Under the pieces are notes generated by a model, which worked only from the letters and a program-made list of their open reading frames with translations, was not told the DNA's origin and made no database searches. This document shows, one piece after another, positions 1 to 7,246 of a DNA stretch of 10,133 nucleotides. The stretch's first letter is position 1; each line of letters begins with the position of its first letter. Origin of the DNA: Chlamydiota bacterium (GTDB taxonomy: Bacteria; Auribacterota; UBA3054; B51-G9); NCBI GenBank assembly GCA_003648225.1, contig QMOL01000076.1, forward strand, positions 1-10,133. The letters run 5' to 3'. The translations under genes were made by a program, and so were the position numbers.

Positions 1-210
1 AATTACGATTCAATGATTACAAAACTGATGGTTCACGGCAGAGATAGAATGTCGGCAATTCGGAGAATGCTGCGCGCGCTTGGAGAGTTTCAAATTGAGG
101 GAGTGAAGACGACGATACCATTTCAATATAATTTAATAAAGCATCCTTCGTTTGTGCGCGGCACACGTTATTCGACGCATTTTGTTGATGAATGGATGTC
201 AAAAGTATAG
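1..210 (+). CDS. accC: Biotin carboxylase subunit of acetyl-CoA carboxylase, C-terminal fragment
   Basis: This is the last 69 codons of a gene that begins upstream of the window; the reading frame is open from base 1, so the ATG at 13 is an internal methionine. The family carries out ATP-dependent carboxylation of biotin on the AccB carrier, the first half-reaction of malonyl-CoA formation for fatty-acid synthesis, in the cytoplasm. The visible part matches the end of the biotin carboxylase C-terminal domain: 'YDSMITKLMVHGRDR', then a helix ending 'RMLRALGEFQIEGVKTTIP', then 'HPSFVRGTRYSTHFVDE'. This order (K-L-hydrophobic-GxxR, then EGxKTxxP, then the F/Y-x-T-x-F/Y-hydrophobic end) is typical of AccC. 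Pyruvate carboxylase or propionyl-CoA carboxylase alpha chains share the domain, but the protein stops directly after it, as stand-alone AccC does. The stop lies inside the next gene if that gene starts at 192. Confidence is high for the family. Confidence 0.9.
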   Translation, partial: NYDSMITKLMVHGRDRMSAIRRMLRALGEFQIEGVKTTIPFQYNLIKHPSFVRGTRYSTHFVDEWMSKV

Positions 211-884
211 AAAATAATATGTGGAAAGCTATTTCGAAATTTTGTTATCTGATTTTATGGTTTCTTTCGATAGGAATCGGCATTGTTTTGTACGTGCTGA
301 ATATATTTCCGTCATTGAAAACACATTTTAACAGTTACATACTTGAAGTGGAAAAAATAATTAAAAGTGATGATATAAGAATTGTTGCTACGATACTTAT
401 TCTGGTTCCTCTTATTGCTTTGTTTGCAAAGTTGCGCTCAAGGAAACGAAAAATCGAGCCGCTGATTTATCATACGGCGGAAGGACCAGTGGTAATTGAA
501 ACGGCAACATTGAGTAATTTTGTAAAATCGGTTATAAAAGCTTACAAACCTGTAAATCACGCTTCGGTAACAACAGAAGAAGATCATAAAAAAGTAAACG
601 TTATCGCAAGAGTTTATTTGAATGATAATCAACCTGTTGCTTCGGTTGTGGCAGAACTTCAGCTTGCCGTACGGCGGAGTGTTCGTGAAGCGTTCGGATT
701 AGATCTTTTAAGGGATATACGAATAGAAGTAGCCCGTCTCACAGCCGGAAGGCATCGACTGCAGAAGTTACTTGATAATAATAAGGATGAAGTTACAAAA
801 TTATCGAATGAGCAAGGACAAGACATGCAGGAAGATATCGAAATAGCAGATTATAATTCTGTAAACACAACTGAAAAGTCCTGA
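192..884 (+). CDS. amaP: AmaP-like alkaline shock response membrane anchor protein (Asp23/DUF322 fold)
   Basis: A 230-residue protein with two predicted membrane helices near the N-terminus (about residues 18-40 and 63-81), a basic stretch 'RSRKRK' at 82-87, then a soluble Asp23/Gls24-like domain at about 90-185. The segment 'ARVYLNDNQPVASVVAELQ', followed by a 'VRRSVREAFGL' helix, is characteristic of AmaP. In Firmicutes AmaP tethers Asp23 to the membrane and is linked to envelope stress; that role is inferred here. The C-terminal 45 residues are polar and acidic and look disordered. The ATG at 192 overlaps the end of accC by 19 nt. A second in-frame ATG at 219 lies 8 nt after the accC stop and gives a protein starting MWKAISKF; neither has a Shine-Dalgarno sequence, so the start is uncertain. 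Asp23-family genes next to accC are a recurring arrangement (compare yqhY after accBC in Bacillus), which supports the call. Confidence 0.8.
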   Translation: MDVKSIENNMWKAISKFCYLILWFLSIGIGIVLYVLNIFPSLKTHFNSYILEVEKIIKSDDIRIVATILILVPLIALFAKLRSRKRKIEPLIYHTAEGPVVIETATLSNFVKSVIKAYKPVNHASVTTEEDHKKVNVIARVYLNDNQPVASVVAELQLAVRRSVREAFGLDLLRDIRIEVARLTAGRHRLQKLLDNNKDEVTKLSNEQGQDMQEDIEIADYNSVNTTEKS

Positions 885-925
885 TTAAAAACAGCCACAA
901 GCGAATCGGACTTTTATTCTTTTTT
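874..925 (+). terminator. Candidate intrinsic terminator over the amaP stop codon
   Basis: AAAAGTCC (874-881) pairs perfectly with GGACTTTT (908-915). After a one-base bulge (T882), GATT (883-886) pairs with AATC (904-907), giving a 12-bp stem with a 17-nt loop. A T-rich tract (ATTCTTTTTT, 916-925) follows. The stem is AT-rich, so it may be weak, but its position at the end of the accC-amaP unit is right. It would separate that unit from the PHP gene. Confidence 0.45.
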
Positions 926-967
926 CATTTAAACTAATAAAATTAACAGGCGATTTTTTTTGCCGAT

Positions 968-1861
968 ATGATAGACCTACATACTCACAGCAGTTTTTCA
1001 GATGGTACTTTTACACCCACACAGCTCGTTGAAGAAGCTGTGAAACGAAGTGTGGATGTCATTTCGCTTACCGACCATGATTCTATTGACGGGAATCATG
1101 AATTTTTGTTAAGTGCTGAAAATCATAATATAAAGGCGATTGCCGGTCTCGAAATCAGCGCGGAATATACTGTGCCTTCAAATGGCAATGTAAATGGAGC
1201 GATGCACATTCTCGGATATTTTCCGTTTTGGGATGAACGAACAGAAAAAGCGTTAAGTAACCTTGAAGAAATTCGTGATAATAGAAATATAAGAAATCCT
1301 AAAATTATTGATTTGCTGCAAGAAAAAGGTTTTGATATTACTCTTGAAGAAGTGGCTGAATTTGCAGATAATAATGTTGTTGGACGACCGCATATTGCGG
1401 CTGTGATGATGAAGAAGAATTATGTAAGAAATATGAAACAGGCTTTTGATGATTATCTCGCAAAAGGAAGATTGGCTTATGTATCAAGAACTCTGCCTAC
1501 TCCTGAAAACGCCATTAAAATGATTTTGGAAGCAGGAGGCGTTCCTGTGCTTGCTCATCCTGTTTCACTTAGGATAAACTCTGAAGATGTTTTCAGAAAT
1601 GTTCTTGAAGAGCTTGTAAATTACGGGTTGCAGGGGATTGAAGTTATTACCGCTTCAAGCAGATGGGATGAAACACAAAGCTATCTTGGTTACGCATATT
1701 TGTATGATCTTGTTGCAACAGTAGGGTCGGATTTTCACGGGAATAATAAACCGTCGATTTCGCTTGGAATAAAATATGACCGAAAAGAGAAAGCGGAGGA
1801 AGATTGTATTGAACAAATAATTCACAGGGCGCGTTATCGTTCTTGTTTGAAAATAAATTAA
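968..1861 (+). CDS. PHP-domain phosphoesterase, YciV/TrpH (RNase AM) family
   Basis: A 297-residue cytoplasmic metalloenzyme-like protein. Metal-ligand motifs of the PHP fold are all present: 'DLHTHSSFSDG' (H5, H7, D12), 'LTDHDS' (D36, H37, D38), 'GLEIS' (E62), H80 in 'MHILGY', 'GRPH' (H142), 'LAHP' (H197) and 'GSDFHG' (D255, H257). The length and the 'GRPHIA' insertion match the YciV/TrpH family (E. coli YciV is about 293 residues). Characterised members are a 5'-3' exoribonuclease that trims rRNA 5' ends (RNase AM) and a 3',5'-nucleoside bisphosphate phosphatase, so the substrate here cannot be fixed from sequence. The motif order rules out a DNA polymerase III alpha or histidinol phosphatase assignment. 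The ATG at 968 starts exactly at the usual family N-terminus but has no good ribosome binding site. grpE follows after 27 nt, so the two are probably co-transcribed. Confidence 0.87.
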   Translation: MIDLHTHSSFSDGTFTPTQLVEEAVKRSVDVISLTDHDSIDGNHEFLLSAENHNIKAIAGLEISAEYTVPSNGNVNGAMHILGYFPFWDERTEKALSNLEEIRDNRNIRNPKIIDLLQEKGFDITLEEVAEFADNNVVGRPHIAAVMMKKNYVRNMKQAFDDYLAKGRLAYVSRTLPTPENAIKMILEAGGVPVLAHPVSLRINSEDVFRNVLEELVNYGLQGIEVITASSRWDETQSYLGYAYLYDLVATVGSDFHGNNKPSISLGIKYDRKEKAEEDCIEQIIHRARYRSCLKIN

Positions 1862-1888
1862 AAATATTAAATAAAGAGTTGTAATATT

Positions 1889-2431
1889 ATGAAAAAAAAG
1901 AAAAAAAATGATAGTAATGAATTGAATGAAGAACAAACTCAGGAAACTTTAGATGAAAATCAAGTTGACAATGTTTCCGAAAATAAAGTTGATGAGTGCG
2001 AAGAATGGAAACAAAAATATCTTTATACTCTTGCCGAACTCGAAAATTTCAGAAAAAGAGTCGTTAAAGAAAGAAGCGAATTAATCAAATACGGCTCTAG
2101 AGATGTGTTTTACGACTTACTCGAAATCACTGATAATTTCGGTCGCGTGATTGAAGCGGACAAAAAAGAAAGTGATCCAAAAGTAATAGTTCAGGGGATT
2201 GAAATGATTTATAATCAACTAATAAAATTGCTTAAGAAAAATGAAGTAAAACCTATTGAAGCTGAAAAAAAAGAGTTTGACCCTAATGTTCATGACGCTA
2301 TGCAAATGGTGCCGACAGATGAATACAAACCCGGAACGGTAATTCAGGAAATTCAAAAAGGTTATAAATATCGTGATAGAATTCTTAGACCGGCAAGAGT
2401 CGTTGTTGCCGCCGAACCGGAAGGGCGCTAA
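1889..2431 (+). CDS. grpE: Nucleotide exchange factor GrpE
   Basis: GrpE releases ADP from DnaK and resets the Hsp70 chaperone cycle in the cytoplasm. The 180-residue product has the expected layout: a very lysine-rich start, an acidic, low-complexity N-terminal 40 residues, a long coiled-coil dimerisation helix containing 'YLYTLAELENFRKRVVKER', and a C-terminal beta domain. The GrpE signature appears near the end as 'VIQEIQKGYKYRDRILRPA' followed by VVVA. 'FDPNVHDAMQMVP' is the usual conserved link to the beta domain. The length is normal for the family. The start ATG is preceded by only a weak purine patch (AAAGAG, about 10 nt upstream). It lies 27 nt after the PHP gene and 128 nt before dnaJ. 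dnaK is absent from the window. No CIRCE-like inverted repeat was found upstream, so heat-shock control by HrcA is not evident here. Confidence 0.95.
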   Translation: MKKKKKNDSNELNEEQTQETLDENQVDNVSENKVDECEEWKQKYLYTLAELENFRKRVVKERSELIKYGSRDVFYDLLEITDNFGRVIEADKKESDPKVIVQGIEMIYNQLIKLLKKNEVKPIEAEKKEFDPNVHDAMQMVPTDEYKPGTVIQEIQKGYKYRDRILRPARVVVAAEPEGR

Positions 2432-2491
2432 CGCACGAATTGCACTTTATGCAATGGCGTTCAATATAATCGGCAATTGACAATCCGATTA
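2431..2491 (+). other. Two small hairpins in the grpE-dnaJ gap
   Basis: ATTGCA (2439-2444) and TGCAAT (2450-2455) form a 6-bp stem with a 5-nt loop, flanked by ACGC/GCGT (2431-2434, 2457-2460), which can extend it across an internal loop. A second inverted repeat, TAATCGG (2467-2473) with CCGATTA (2485-2491), has an 11-nt loop. Neither has a T-tract after it, so neither is a standard terminator. They could be mRNA processing or stability elements between two genes needed in different amounts. The 128-bp gap otherwise contains A/T-rich sequence with repeated AATCCAA words (for example 2511-2519 and 2545-2553) and no gene. Confidence 0.3.
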
Positions 2492-2559
2492 AATATTTAA
2501 TAACGAAGTGAATCCAATTAATTCAGTAATTTAGTAATCCAAATAATCCAATTTTAACT

Positions 2560-3726
2560 ATGTCTCAGGAAGATTATTATAAACTTCTCAAAGTATCGAA
2601 AACAGCTACGGCTGATGAAATTAAAAAAGCTTATCGTAAAAAAGCTCTGAAATATCATCCGGATAAAAATCAGGGCGATAAGCACGCGGAAGAAATGTTC
2701 AAAAAAGTTTCTGAAGCTTATGAGGTGCTTAGTGATGAAAACAAACGCAGAATGTATGACCAGTATGGTGCCGAAGGAGTAAAACAACAGTTTGGCGCCG
2801 GTGGATTTCAATGGAACAATTTTTCACATGCGGATGAGTTCGGTGATATCTTTGAAAGTTTTTTCGGCGGTCGTGGCGGTGGTGGAGGAAGTATTTTTGA
2901 AACTTTATTTGGTGGCGGCGGTGGTGGCGCAAGACGAACAAGAACCGGCGGACAAATTGGTTCAAATCTTCGAGTAGAAGTGCAGATAGATTTTATGGAA
3001 TCTGTTCGCGGAACGGAAAAACATATTGAAATAAATAAATATGCCGTGTGCGGGAAGTGCCACGGTACTGGCGCGCAGGAAGGGTGTAAACCAACGACTT
3101 GCAGGCATTGCGGCGGTCAGGGGCAGGTTCATGTAACTCGCGGCTTCTTCTCTGTTGCACAAGCGTGCCCGATTTGTAAAGGCACGGGTGTTGTTATCGA
3201 AAAACCGTGTCATGAATGTAACGGAACAGGAAGAATTCGTAAAAAGAAAAAATTGAAAATTAAAATTCCTGCCGGTGTTGATAACGGCTCGCGTTTAAAA
3301 ATTTCAGGAGAAGGAGAAGCGGGGACTCTTAGCGCTCCATCCGGTGATCTTTATGTAATAATTCATGTTCGCGAACATGAGATTTTTCATCGTGAAGGAA
3401 ATAACATTATTTGCGAAGTGCCTATTTCTTTCCCGCAGGCCGCACTCGGCTGCCAAATTGAAGTTCCTACAGTTCATGGAAAAGTAATGCTTAAGATTCC
3501 TGCCGGAACACAATCGGGTAAACTTTTCCGGATGAAGAAAAAAGGTGTGCGCGACTTACATGGATATACAGGCGACCAATTTGTAAGAGTAAATATTGAA
3601 ACGCCAACCGGTTTAACGCGCGATCAAAAAGAGATGCTTGAGAAATTTGATAAATCATGCGCAGAAACATCTCATCCACACATGCACGATTTTCTGGGTA
3701 AACTTAAAAATCTTTTTAAGAAGTAA
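2560..3726 (+). CDS. dnaJ: Chaperone protein DnaJ (type I J-protein)
   Basis: DnaJ delivers unfolded substrates to DnaK and stimulates its ATPase. All type I parts are present in the 388 residues: the J domain at about 5-70 with the HPD motif at 33-35; a G/F linker at about 79-130 with two glycine runs; four complete CxxCxGxG zinc motifs (C164/C167, C181/C184, C203/C206, C217/C220); and the C-terminal substrate-binding domains from about 225 on, ending in a lysine-rich tail. The N-terminus 'MSQEDYYKLLKVSKTAT' fixes the ATG at 2560. The leader is A/T-rich without a Shine-Dalgarno sequence. The length is close to the E. coli protein (376), the difference being mainly glycine runs. It follows grpE on the same strand and faces a minus-strand membrane-protein gene across a 78-bp gap. 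Confidence 0.96.
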   Translation: MSQEDYYKLLKVSKTATADEIKKAYRKKALKYHPDKNQGDKHAEEMFKKVSEAYEVLSDENKRRMYDQYGAEGVKQQFGAGGFQWNNFSHADEFGDIFESFFGGRGGGGGSIFETLFGGGGGGARRTRTGGQIGSNLRVEVQIDFMESVRGTEKHIEINKYAVCGKCHGTGAQEGCKPTTCRHCGGQGQVHVTRGFFSVAQACPICKGTGVVIEKPCHECNGTGRIRKKKKLKIKIPAGVDNGSRLKISGEGEAGTLSAPSGDLYVIIHVREHEIFHREGNNIICEVPISFPQAALGCQIEVPTVHGKVMLKIPAGTQSGKLFRMKKKGVRDLHGYTGDQFVRVNIETPTGLTRDQKEMLEKFDKSCAETSHPHMHDFLGKLKNLFKK

Positions 3727-3781
3727 GAATTATTTTGCTGAAATCAATGCGGAAACCTGCCCAAAGAGGCAAAACATGAAT

Positions 3782-3805
3782 AGCCATACGTGACTACGTG
3801 TAGCT
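3782..3805. terminator. Candidate bidirectional hairpin between convergent genes
   Basis: Bases 3782-3791 pair with 3796-3805 around a GACT tetraloop: ten positions with one mismatch and one G-T wobble, symmetrical enough to fold on either strand. It lies between the dnaJ stop (3726) and the stop of the minus-strand gene (3805-3807), where a shared terminator would be expected. On the plus strand a T-rich but interrupted tract (3806-3822) follows. A smaller TGCC/GGCA stem lies at about 3759-3772. No gene is seen in the 3727-3804 gap. Confidence 0.4.
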
Positions 3806-4062
3806 TACTTTGTATTGTTTCTATATTTATAATAAAGCGACAAATCAATTGACACCAGCACTAAATTAAGAGCGTAAAGAGAAGTTATCCAATCATAAGA
3901 ATAGAGAAGTTTATGTATAAGTCCACTTGAGTATCCAACCATCAAAATTATCATAAATAAGGGACTTTTTCCCGTAACAATTTTTGTTCGCAGGGATTTT
4001 GTGATTGATATTGGCCAGCTTAATCCGAAACATATTAACATTATAGCTTCATATATACTCAT
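3805..4062 (-). CDS. Small PQ-loop/SemiSWEET-like three-helix membrane protein
   Basis: An 85-residue hydrophobic protein with three predicted membrane helices (about residues 4-22, 33-53 and 58-78), the size and topology of a single SemiSWEET or PQ-loop half-transporter. The loop after helix 1 reads 'WPISITKSLRTK', then 'TGKSPLF', resembling the P-x-S/Q-x-x-K ... T-x-S pattern of that superfamily. SemiSWEETs dimerise to move small sugars, but many short relatives of this type have no known substrate, so no function is assigned. I recall similar short proteins beginning 'MSIYEAIMLICFG' from anaerobic gut bacteria. The ATG has no ribosome binding site. It lies 122 nt downstream of secA on the same strand, and a hairpin sits between them, so co-transcription is uncertain. 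The coherent helix pattern and lack of any competing frame support a real gene. Confidence 0.72.
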   Translation of the reverse strand: MSIYEAIMLICFGLSWPISITKSLRTKIVTGKSPLFMIILMVGYSSGLIHKLLYSYDWITSLYALNLVLVSIDLSLYYKYRNNTK

Positions 4063-4100
4063 TATCGCTTTGTTTGTTTTTATTTAATGTCGTTCGGAAG

Positions 4101-4126
4101 AAATTCTTCGCTATCGTGAAGAATTT
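4101..4126 (-). terminator. Hairpin downstream of secA (possible weak terminator)
   Basis: AAATTCTTC (4101-4109) and GAAGAATTT (4118-4126) are a perfect 9-bp inverted repeat around an 8-nt spacer. On the minus strand it lies between the secA stop (4185) and the start of the small membrane-protein gene (4062). Only a short pyrimidine stretch follows it in that direction, so it may be an mRNA 3'-end stabiliser or attenuator and not a full terminator. The rest of the 122-bp gap is A/T-rich with no gene. Confidence 0.35.
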
Positions 4127-4184
4127 ATTTTCATGTACCTGTTTTTATTTTTTGAGAAGTAAAACTAATGAATATTTAAATACC

Positions 4185-7172
4185 TTACGCTTTCCCGCAG
4201 CACTTCTTATATTTCTTGCCGCTGCCGCATGGGCAGGGGTCGTTGCGGCCGACTTTCGGTTGAGCCCGCACGAGTGTTTGTTGTCTGTGTGCTCCTCCGG
4301 CTCCTGAATAAGCGGCATCACTCATCTGTAAATTCATATCTTTTTGACCAACTGCTTGTGCGGCTGTATGGGCATCTGACAAGTCGTCAAATTTATAAGT
4401 TGCCCGTGAAAGGTCGATCAATTGTTCTGTTTTTTCCGGAGCGGTAGTTAAAGAGAAAAGATTGCTTGATATATCCCCGGCCAGATTTTCCATCATTTGG
4501 GTAAATAAAATATGAGATTCACGTTTGTATTCAATCAATGGATCTTTTTGACCGTATGAACGAAGGTAAACCGATTCGCGAAGCCCGTCCATTGCGTACA
4601 ACTGGTCTTTCCAGAAATGGTCGATAGTAGTAAGGAAAACATAATGTTCAAGTTTTTTGATATTTTCCTCACCTTCGATTTCGATTTTCCTTTGATAAGC
4701 TTTAAAAACAGCGTCTTTTAAATATTGATAAAGAGCTTCGGGCTCTTTTAATCTTGATTTTATGTCTTCGGAGTCTAATCTTACAGGGAATCTTACAAAA
4801 ACAGCTTCCAAAAATTTATTTACATCATCAGTTGTCGGATCATCAAGCATTGGATGTGTTGCCGTAAAATCATCAACGATGTTTCCGGCAGTATCACCAA
4901 GAAATTGATATACATCTTCACGAATGTCGTCGGCTTGAAGCAGATGTGATCTGAAGTCATAAATAACAGACCGTTGCCGGTTCATAACATCATCGAATTC
5001 AAGTGTATGTTTTCTTGTTCCGAAGTTCCGCTCCTCAATTCTTTTTTGAGCATTGCTGATAGAGCGATTCAACAAAGGATGCTGAAGTTCTTCACCTTCT
5101 TTCATTCCAAGTCGTTCCATAACTTTAGCAATTCTTTCCGAGCCGAAAAGTCTCATCAGGTCATCTTCAAGAGAAACGTAGAATCTTGAAGAACCGGGAT
5201 CACCCTGTCTTCCCGCGCGGCCACGCAACTGCCGGTCAATTCTTCTTGATTCGTGTCGTTCGGTGCCTATAATGTGCAGACCGCCGACTTCTTTAACGCC
5301 GTCGCCGAGTTTAATATCGGTTCCTCGACCTGCCATATTTGTTGCAATCGTAACGACACTTTTTTGCCCGGCTTTTGCTACAATTTCTGCTTCCCGATGG
5401 TGATGTTTCGCGTTAAGAACACTATGAGAAATTCCACGCCGCTGAAGCATTCGGCTAAGAAGTTCCGATTGGTCAACAGTAACAGTTCCAACCAGAACCG
5501 GCTGACCTATTTTGTGACATTCAATTATCTCGTTTACTACAGCATTATATTTTTCACGTCGCGTTTTGTATATTACATCATTAAAATCATCGCGCGCTAT
5601 CGGTCGGTTAGTTGGAATAACAAGAACGTCAAGTTTATAAATCTGAATAAATTCATCAGCCTCAGTTTCGGCCGTTCCGGTCATTCCGGCAAGCTTTTCA
5701 TAAAGTCTGAAATAATTTTGAATAGTAATGGTAGCATAAGTTTGTGTTTCGGCTTCAACTTTCACATTTTCCTTAGCTTCGAGAGCGCCGTGCAAACCAT
5801 CTGAATAGCGTCTTCCGGCAAGAACTCTTCCAGTGTATTCATCTACAATCATCACGCGATTATCCTGAACAACATAATTTATATCTTTTTCAAACAGTAC
5901 ATAAGCTCTAAGTAATTGGGAAAGACTGTGCAATCTTTCACTAACCACCTGGTAATGTTGTTGGATTTTTGCTTTTAATTCATTTTTTTCAGTAAGAGTC
6001 AGCGAATCATCTTCATCAACCTTTTGTATCTCAACAATGATATCCGGAAGCGTGAATTTATTTTTATCATCCGGTGAGAGTTCTGTGAGGCCGAAATCCG
6101 TAAGATGCACTTCATTTGATTTTTCATCCATAGAAAAATACAAATCTTCAAGAATTTTATGCATTTCTCGCCGGCGCATATCAGAAATAAGATCCGCGTG
6201 AACCCGATCAATTAATCTTCTGCATTTGGGATCTTCAAGCAATTTATGTAACTGTTTGTGTTTTGGCATTCCTTTTTGAGCTTTGTACATAAGTCTGCCT
6301 GCCTCAAAATCACTATCATCATCACCTTTGGTAAGAAGTTCTTTCGCCTCGCGGAGCATATCGTTACATTTTATCTGCTGCTTATGGACAATAGATTGCA
6401 CAAGCATTTTAAGTTCTCCGTAATCCCTCGCTTTTGAATCTCCAACCGGACCGGAAATGATAAGTGGAGTTCTTGCTTCGTCAATTAAAATTGAATCCAC
6501 TTCATCAACAATTGCGTAATGGTGGCCGCGCTGCACTTGGTCTTCTTTTCTCATTGCCATGCCGTTATCGCGGAGATAATCGAAGCCGAATTCGCTATTT
6601 GTGCCGTAAGTAACATCACAATTATATTGTTCACGTCTTTGTGCCGGGTCCATTTGATTTTGAATACATCCGACTGTAAGCCCGAGAAATTCGAATATTC
6701 CCTTGTTCCATTCGGAATCTCGTTTGGCAAGATAATCATTAACTGTAACGATATGGGCACCTTTGCCTGTAAGCGCGTTGAGGTATAACGGCATGATAGC
6801 GACAAGGGTTTTTCCTTCTCCGGTTGCCATTTCAGCTATACAGCCGCGATGAAGAACAATTGCTCCAACTAACTGAACATCGTAAGGAACCATATTCCAT
6901 TCACGCATTTCCCCGCACACATCCCAGCATTTCCCAAGCATTCTTCTACAGGCATTTTTAACAACAGCGAAAGCTTCTTCCATCAGATCGTCAGTAGTTT
7001 CGCCTGCGGTGATTCTCTGTCGAAATTCGTCTGTTTTGGCTTGAAGCTGTTCGTCAGTTAATTGCTTAAGTTGTTCATCGATTTCGTTTATTTTTGCAAT
7101 AGTAGGTTTGATCTTTTTCAAATACCTGTCATTGCGTGAGCCAATAATCTTTTTTACTATCCAATTGTACAT
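4185..7172 (-). CDS. secA: Preprotein translocase ATPase SecA
   Basis: SecA is the cytoplasmic and membrane-bound motor that pushes unfolded preproteins through SecYEG. The 995-residue product has NBD1 with Walker A 'TGEGKT' (117-122), 'VTVNDYLAKRD' (142-152) and the DEVD box (223-226) followed by 'SILIDEARTPLIISGP'. A long preprotein cross-linking (PPXD) region spans roughly 243-430. NBD2 contains 'GMTGTAETEADEF', 'TNMAGRGTDIKLGDG' (611-625) and 'QLRGRAGRQGDPGSSRF' (648-664). The helical scaffold and wing regions follow. The tail is a complete SEC-C zinc and SecB-binding motif (C980, C982, C991, C992), preceded by 'VGRNDP'. The family is usually about 830-900 residues in Proteobacteria and Firmicutes; most of the extra length is in PPXD, as in PVC/FCB-type SecAs. 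The N-terminal 'MYNWIVKKIIGSRNDR' fixes the start. It is transcribed divergently from the lamin-tail gene. Confidence 0.97.
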   Translation of the reverse strand: MYNWIVKKIIGSRNDRYLKKIKPTIAKINEIDEQLKQLTDEQLQAKTDEFRQRITAGETTDDLMEEAFAVVKNACRRMLGKCWDVCGEMREWNMVPYDVQLVGAIVLHRGCIAEMATGEGKTLVAIMPLYLNALTGKGAHIVTVNDYLAKRDSEWNKGIFEFLGLTVGCIQNQMDPAQRREQYNCDVTYGTNSEFGFDYLRDNGMAMRKEDQVQRGHHYAIVDEVDSILIDEARTPLIISGPVGDSKARDYGELKMLVQSIVHKQQIKCNDMLREAKELLTKGDDDSDFEAGRLMYKAQKGMPKHKQLHKLLEDPKCRRLIDRVHADLISDMRRREMHKILEDLYFSMDEKSNEVHLTDFGLTELSPDDKNKFTLPDIIVEIQKVDEDDSLTLTEKNELKAKIQQHYQVVSERLHSLSQLLRAYVLFEKDINYVVQDNRVMIVDEYTGRVLAGRRYSDGLHGALEAKENVKVEAETQTYATITIQNYFRLYEKLAGMTGTAETEADEFIQIYKLDVLVIPTNRPIARDDFNDVIYKTRREKYNAVVNEIIECHKIGQPVLVGTVTVDQSELLSRMLQRRGISHSVLNAKHHHREAEIVAKAGQKSVVTIATNMAGRGTDIKLGDGVKEVGGLHIIGTERHESRRIDRQLRGRAGRQGDPGSSRFYVSLEDDLMRLFGSERIAKVMERLGMKEGEELQHPLLNRSISNAQKRIEERNFGTRKHTLEFDDVMNRQRSVIYDFRSHLLQADDIREDVYQFLGDTAGNIVDDFTATHPMLDDPTTDDVNKFLEAVFVRFPVRLDSEDIKSRLKEPEALYQYLKDAVFKAYQRKIEIEGEENIKKLEHYVFLTTIDHFWKDQLYAMDGLRESVYLRSYGQKDPLIEYKRESHILFTQMMENLAGDISSNLFSLTTAPEKTEQLIDLSRATYKFDDLSDAHTAAQAVGQKDMNLQMSDAAYSGAGGAHRQQTLVRAQPKVGRNDPCPCGSGKKYKKCCGKA

Positions 7173-7217
7173 AAATTAATTTTTTTCCATTTATTATTTA
7201 ATATATTTCAATTTAAA

Positions 7218-7246
7218 ATTTTACTTTATTTATCAAAGGTTGACAA
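7218..7246 (-). promoter_or_regulatory. Predicted sigma-70-type promoter for secA
   Basis: Read on the minus strand, TTGTCA (7246-7241) is followed after exactly 17 nt by TAAAAT (7223-7218), each one base off the sigma-70 consensus. Transcription would begin about 35-40 nt upstream of the secA ATG. The -35 box shares five bases with the -35 box of the opposing promoter. The region is A/T-rich, so a chance -10 is possible, but the spacing is ideal. Confidence 0.5.

Noticed and set aside
13..210. A stand-alone 65-residue gene starting at ATG 13
   Set aside because: The frame is open from base 1 and the residues before the ATG continue the biotin carboxylase match, so this is the end of accC.
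1862..1888. CIRCE/HrcA heat-shock operator upstream of grpE
   Set aside because: No TTAGCACTC-N9-GAGTGCTAA-like repeat is present; only short A/T palindromes (AATATT) occur.
2511..2553. Repeated AATCCAA words as a CRISPR-like or iteron array
   Set aside because: Only two or three 8-9 bp copies with irregular spacing in A/T-rich DNA; this is likely low-complexity sequence.
2432..2559. tRNA or small RNA gene in the grpE-dnaJ gap
   Set aside because: The hairpins are short and do not form a cloverleaf, and no T-loop-like sequence or terminator is seen.
2863..2931. GGT/GGC-rich repeats in dnaJ as a possible simple-sequence repeat
   Set aside because: They encode the glycine runs of the normal DnaJ G/F linker, and the codons vary.
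5253..5804. Plus-strand open frame of 183 codons inside secA
   Set aside because: It runs antisense to a strongly conserved part of SecA, has no recognisable domain, and is explained by the codon usage of the opposite strand.
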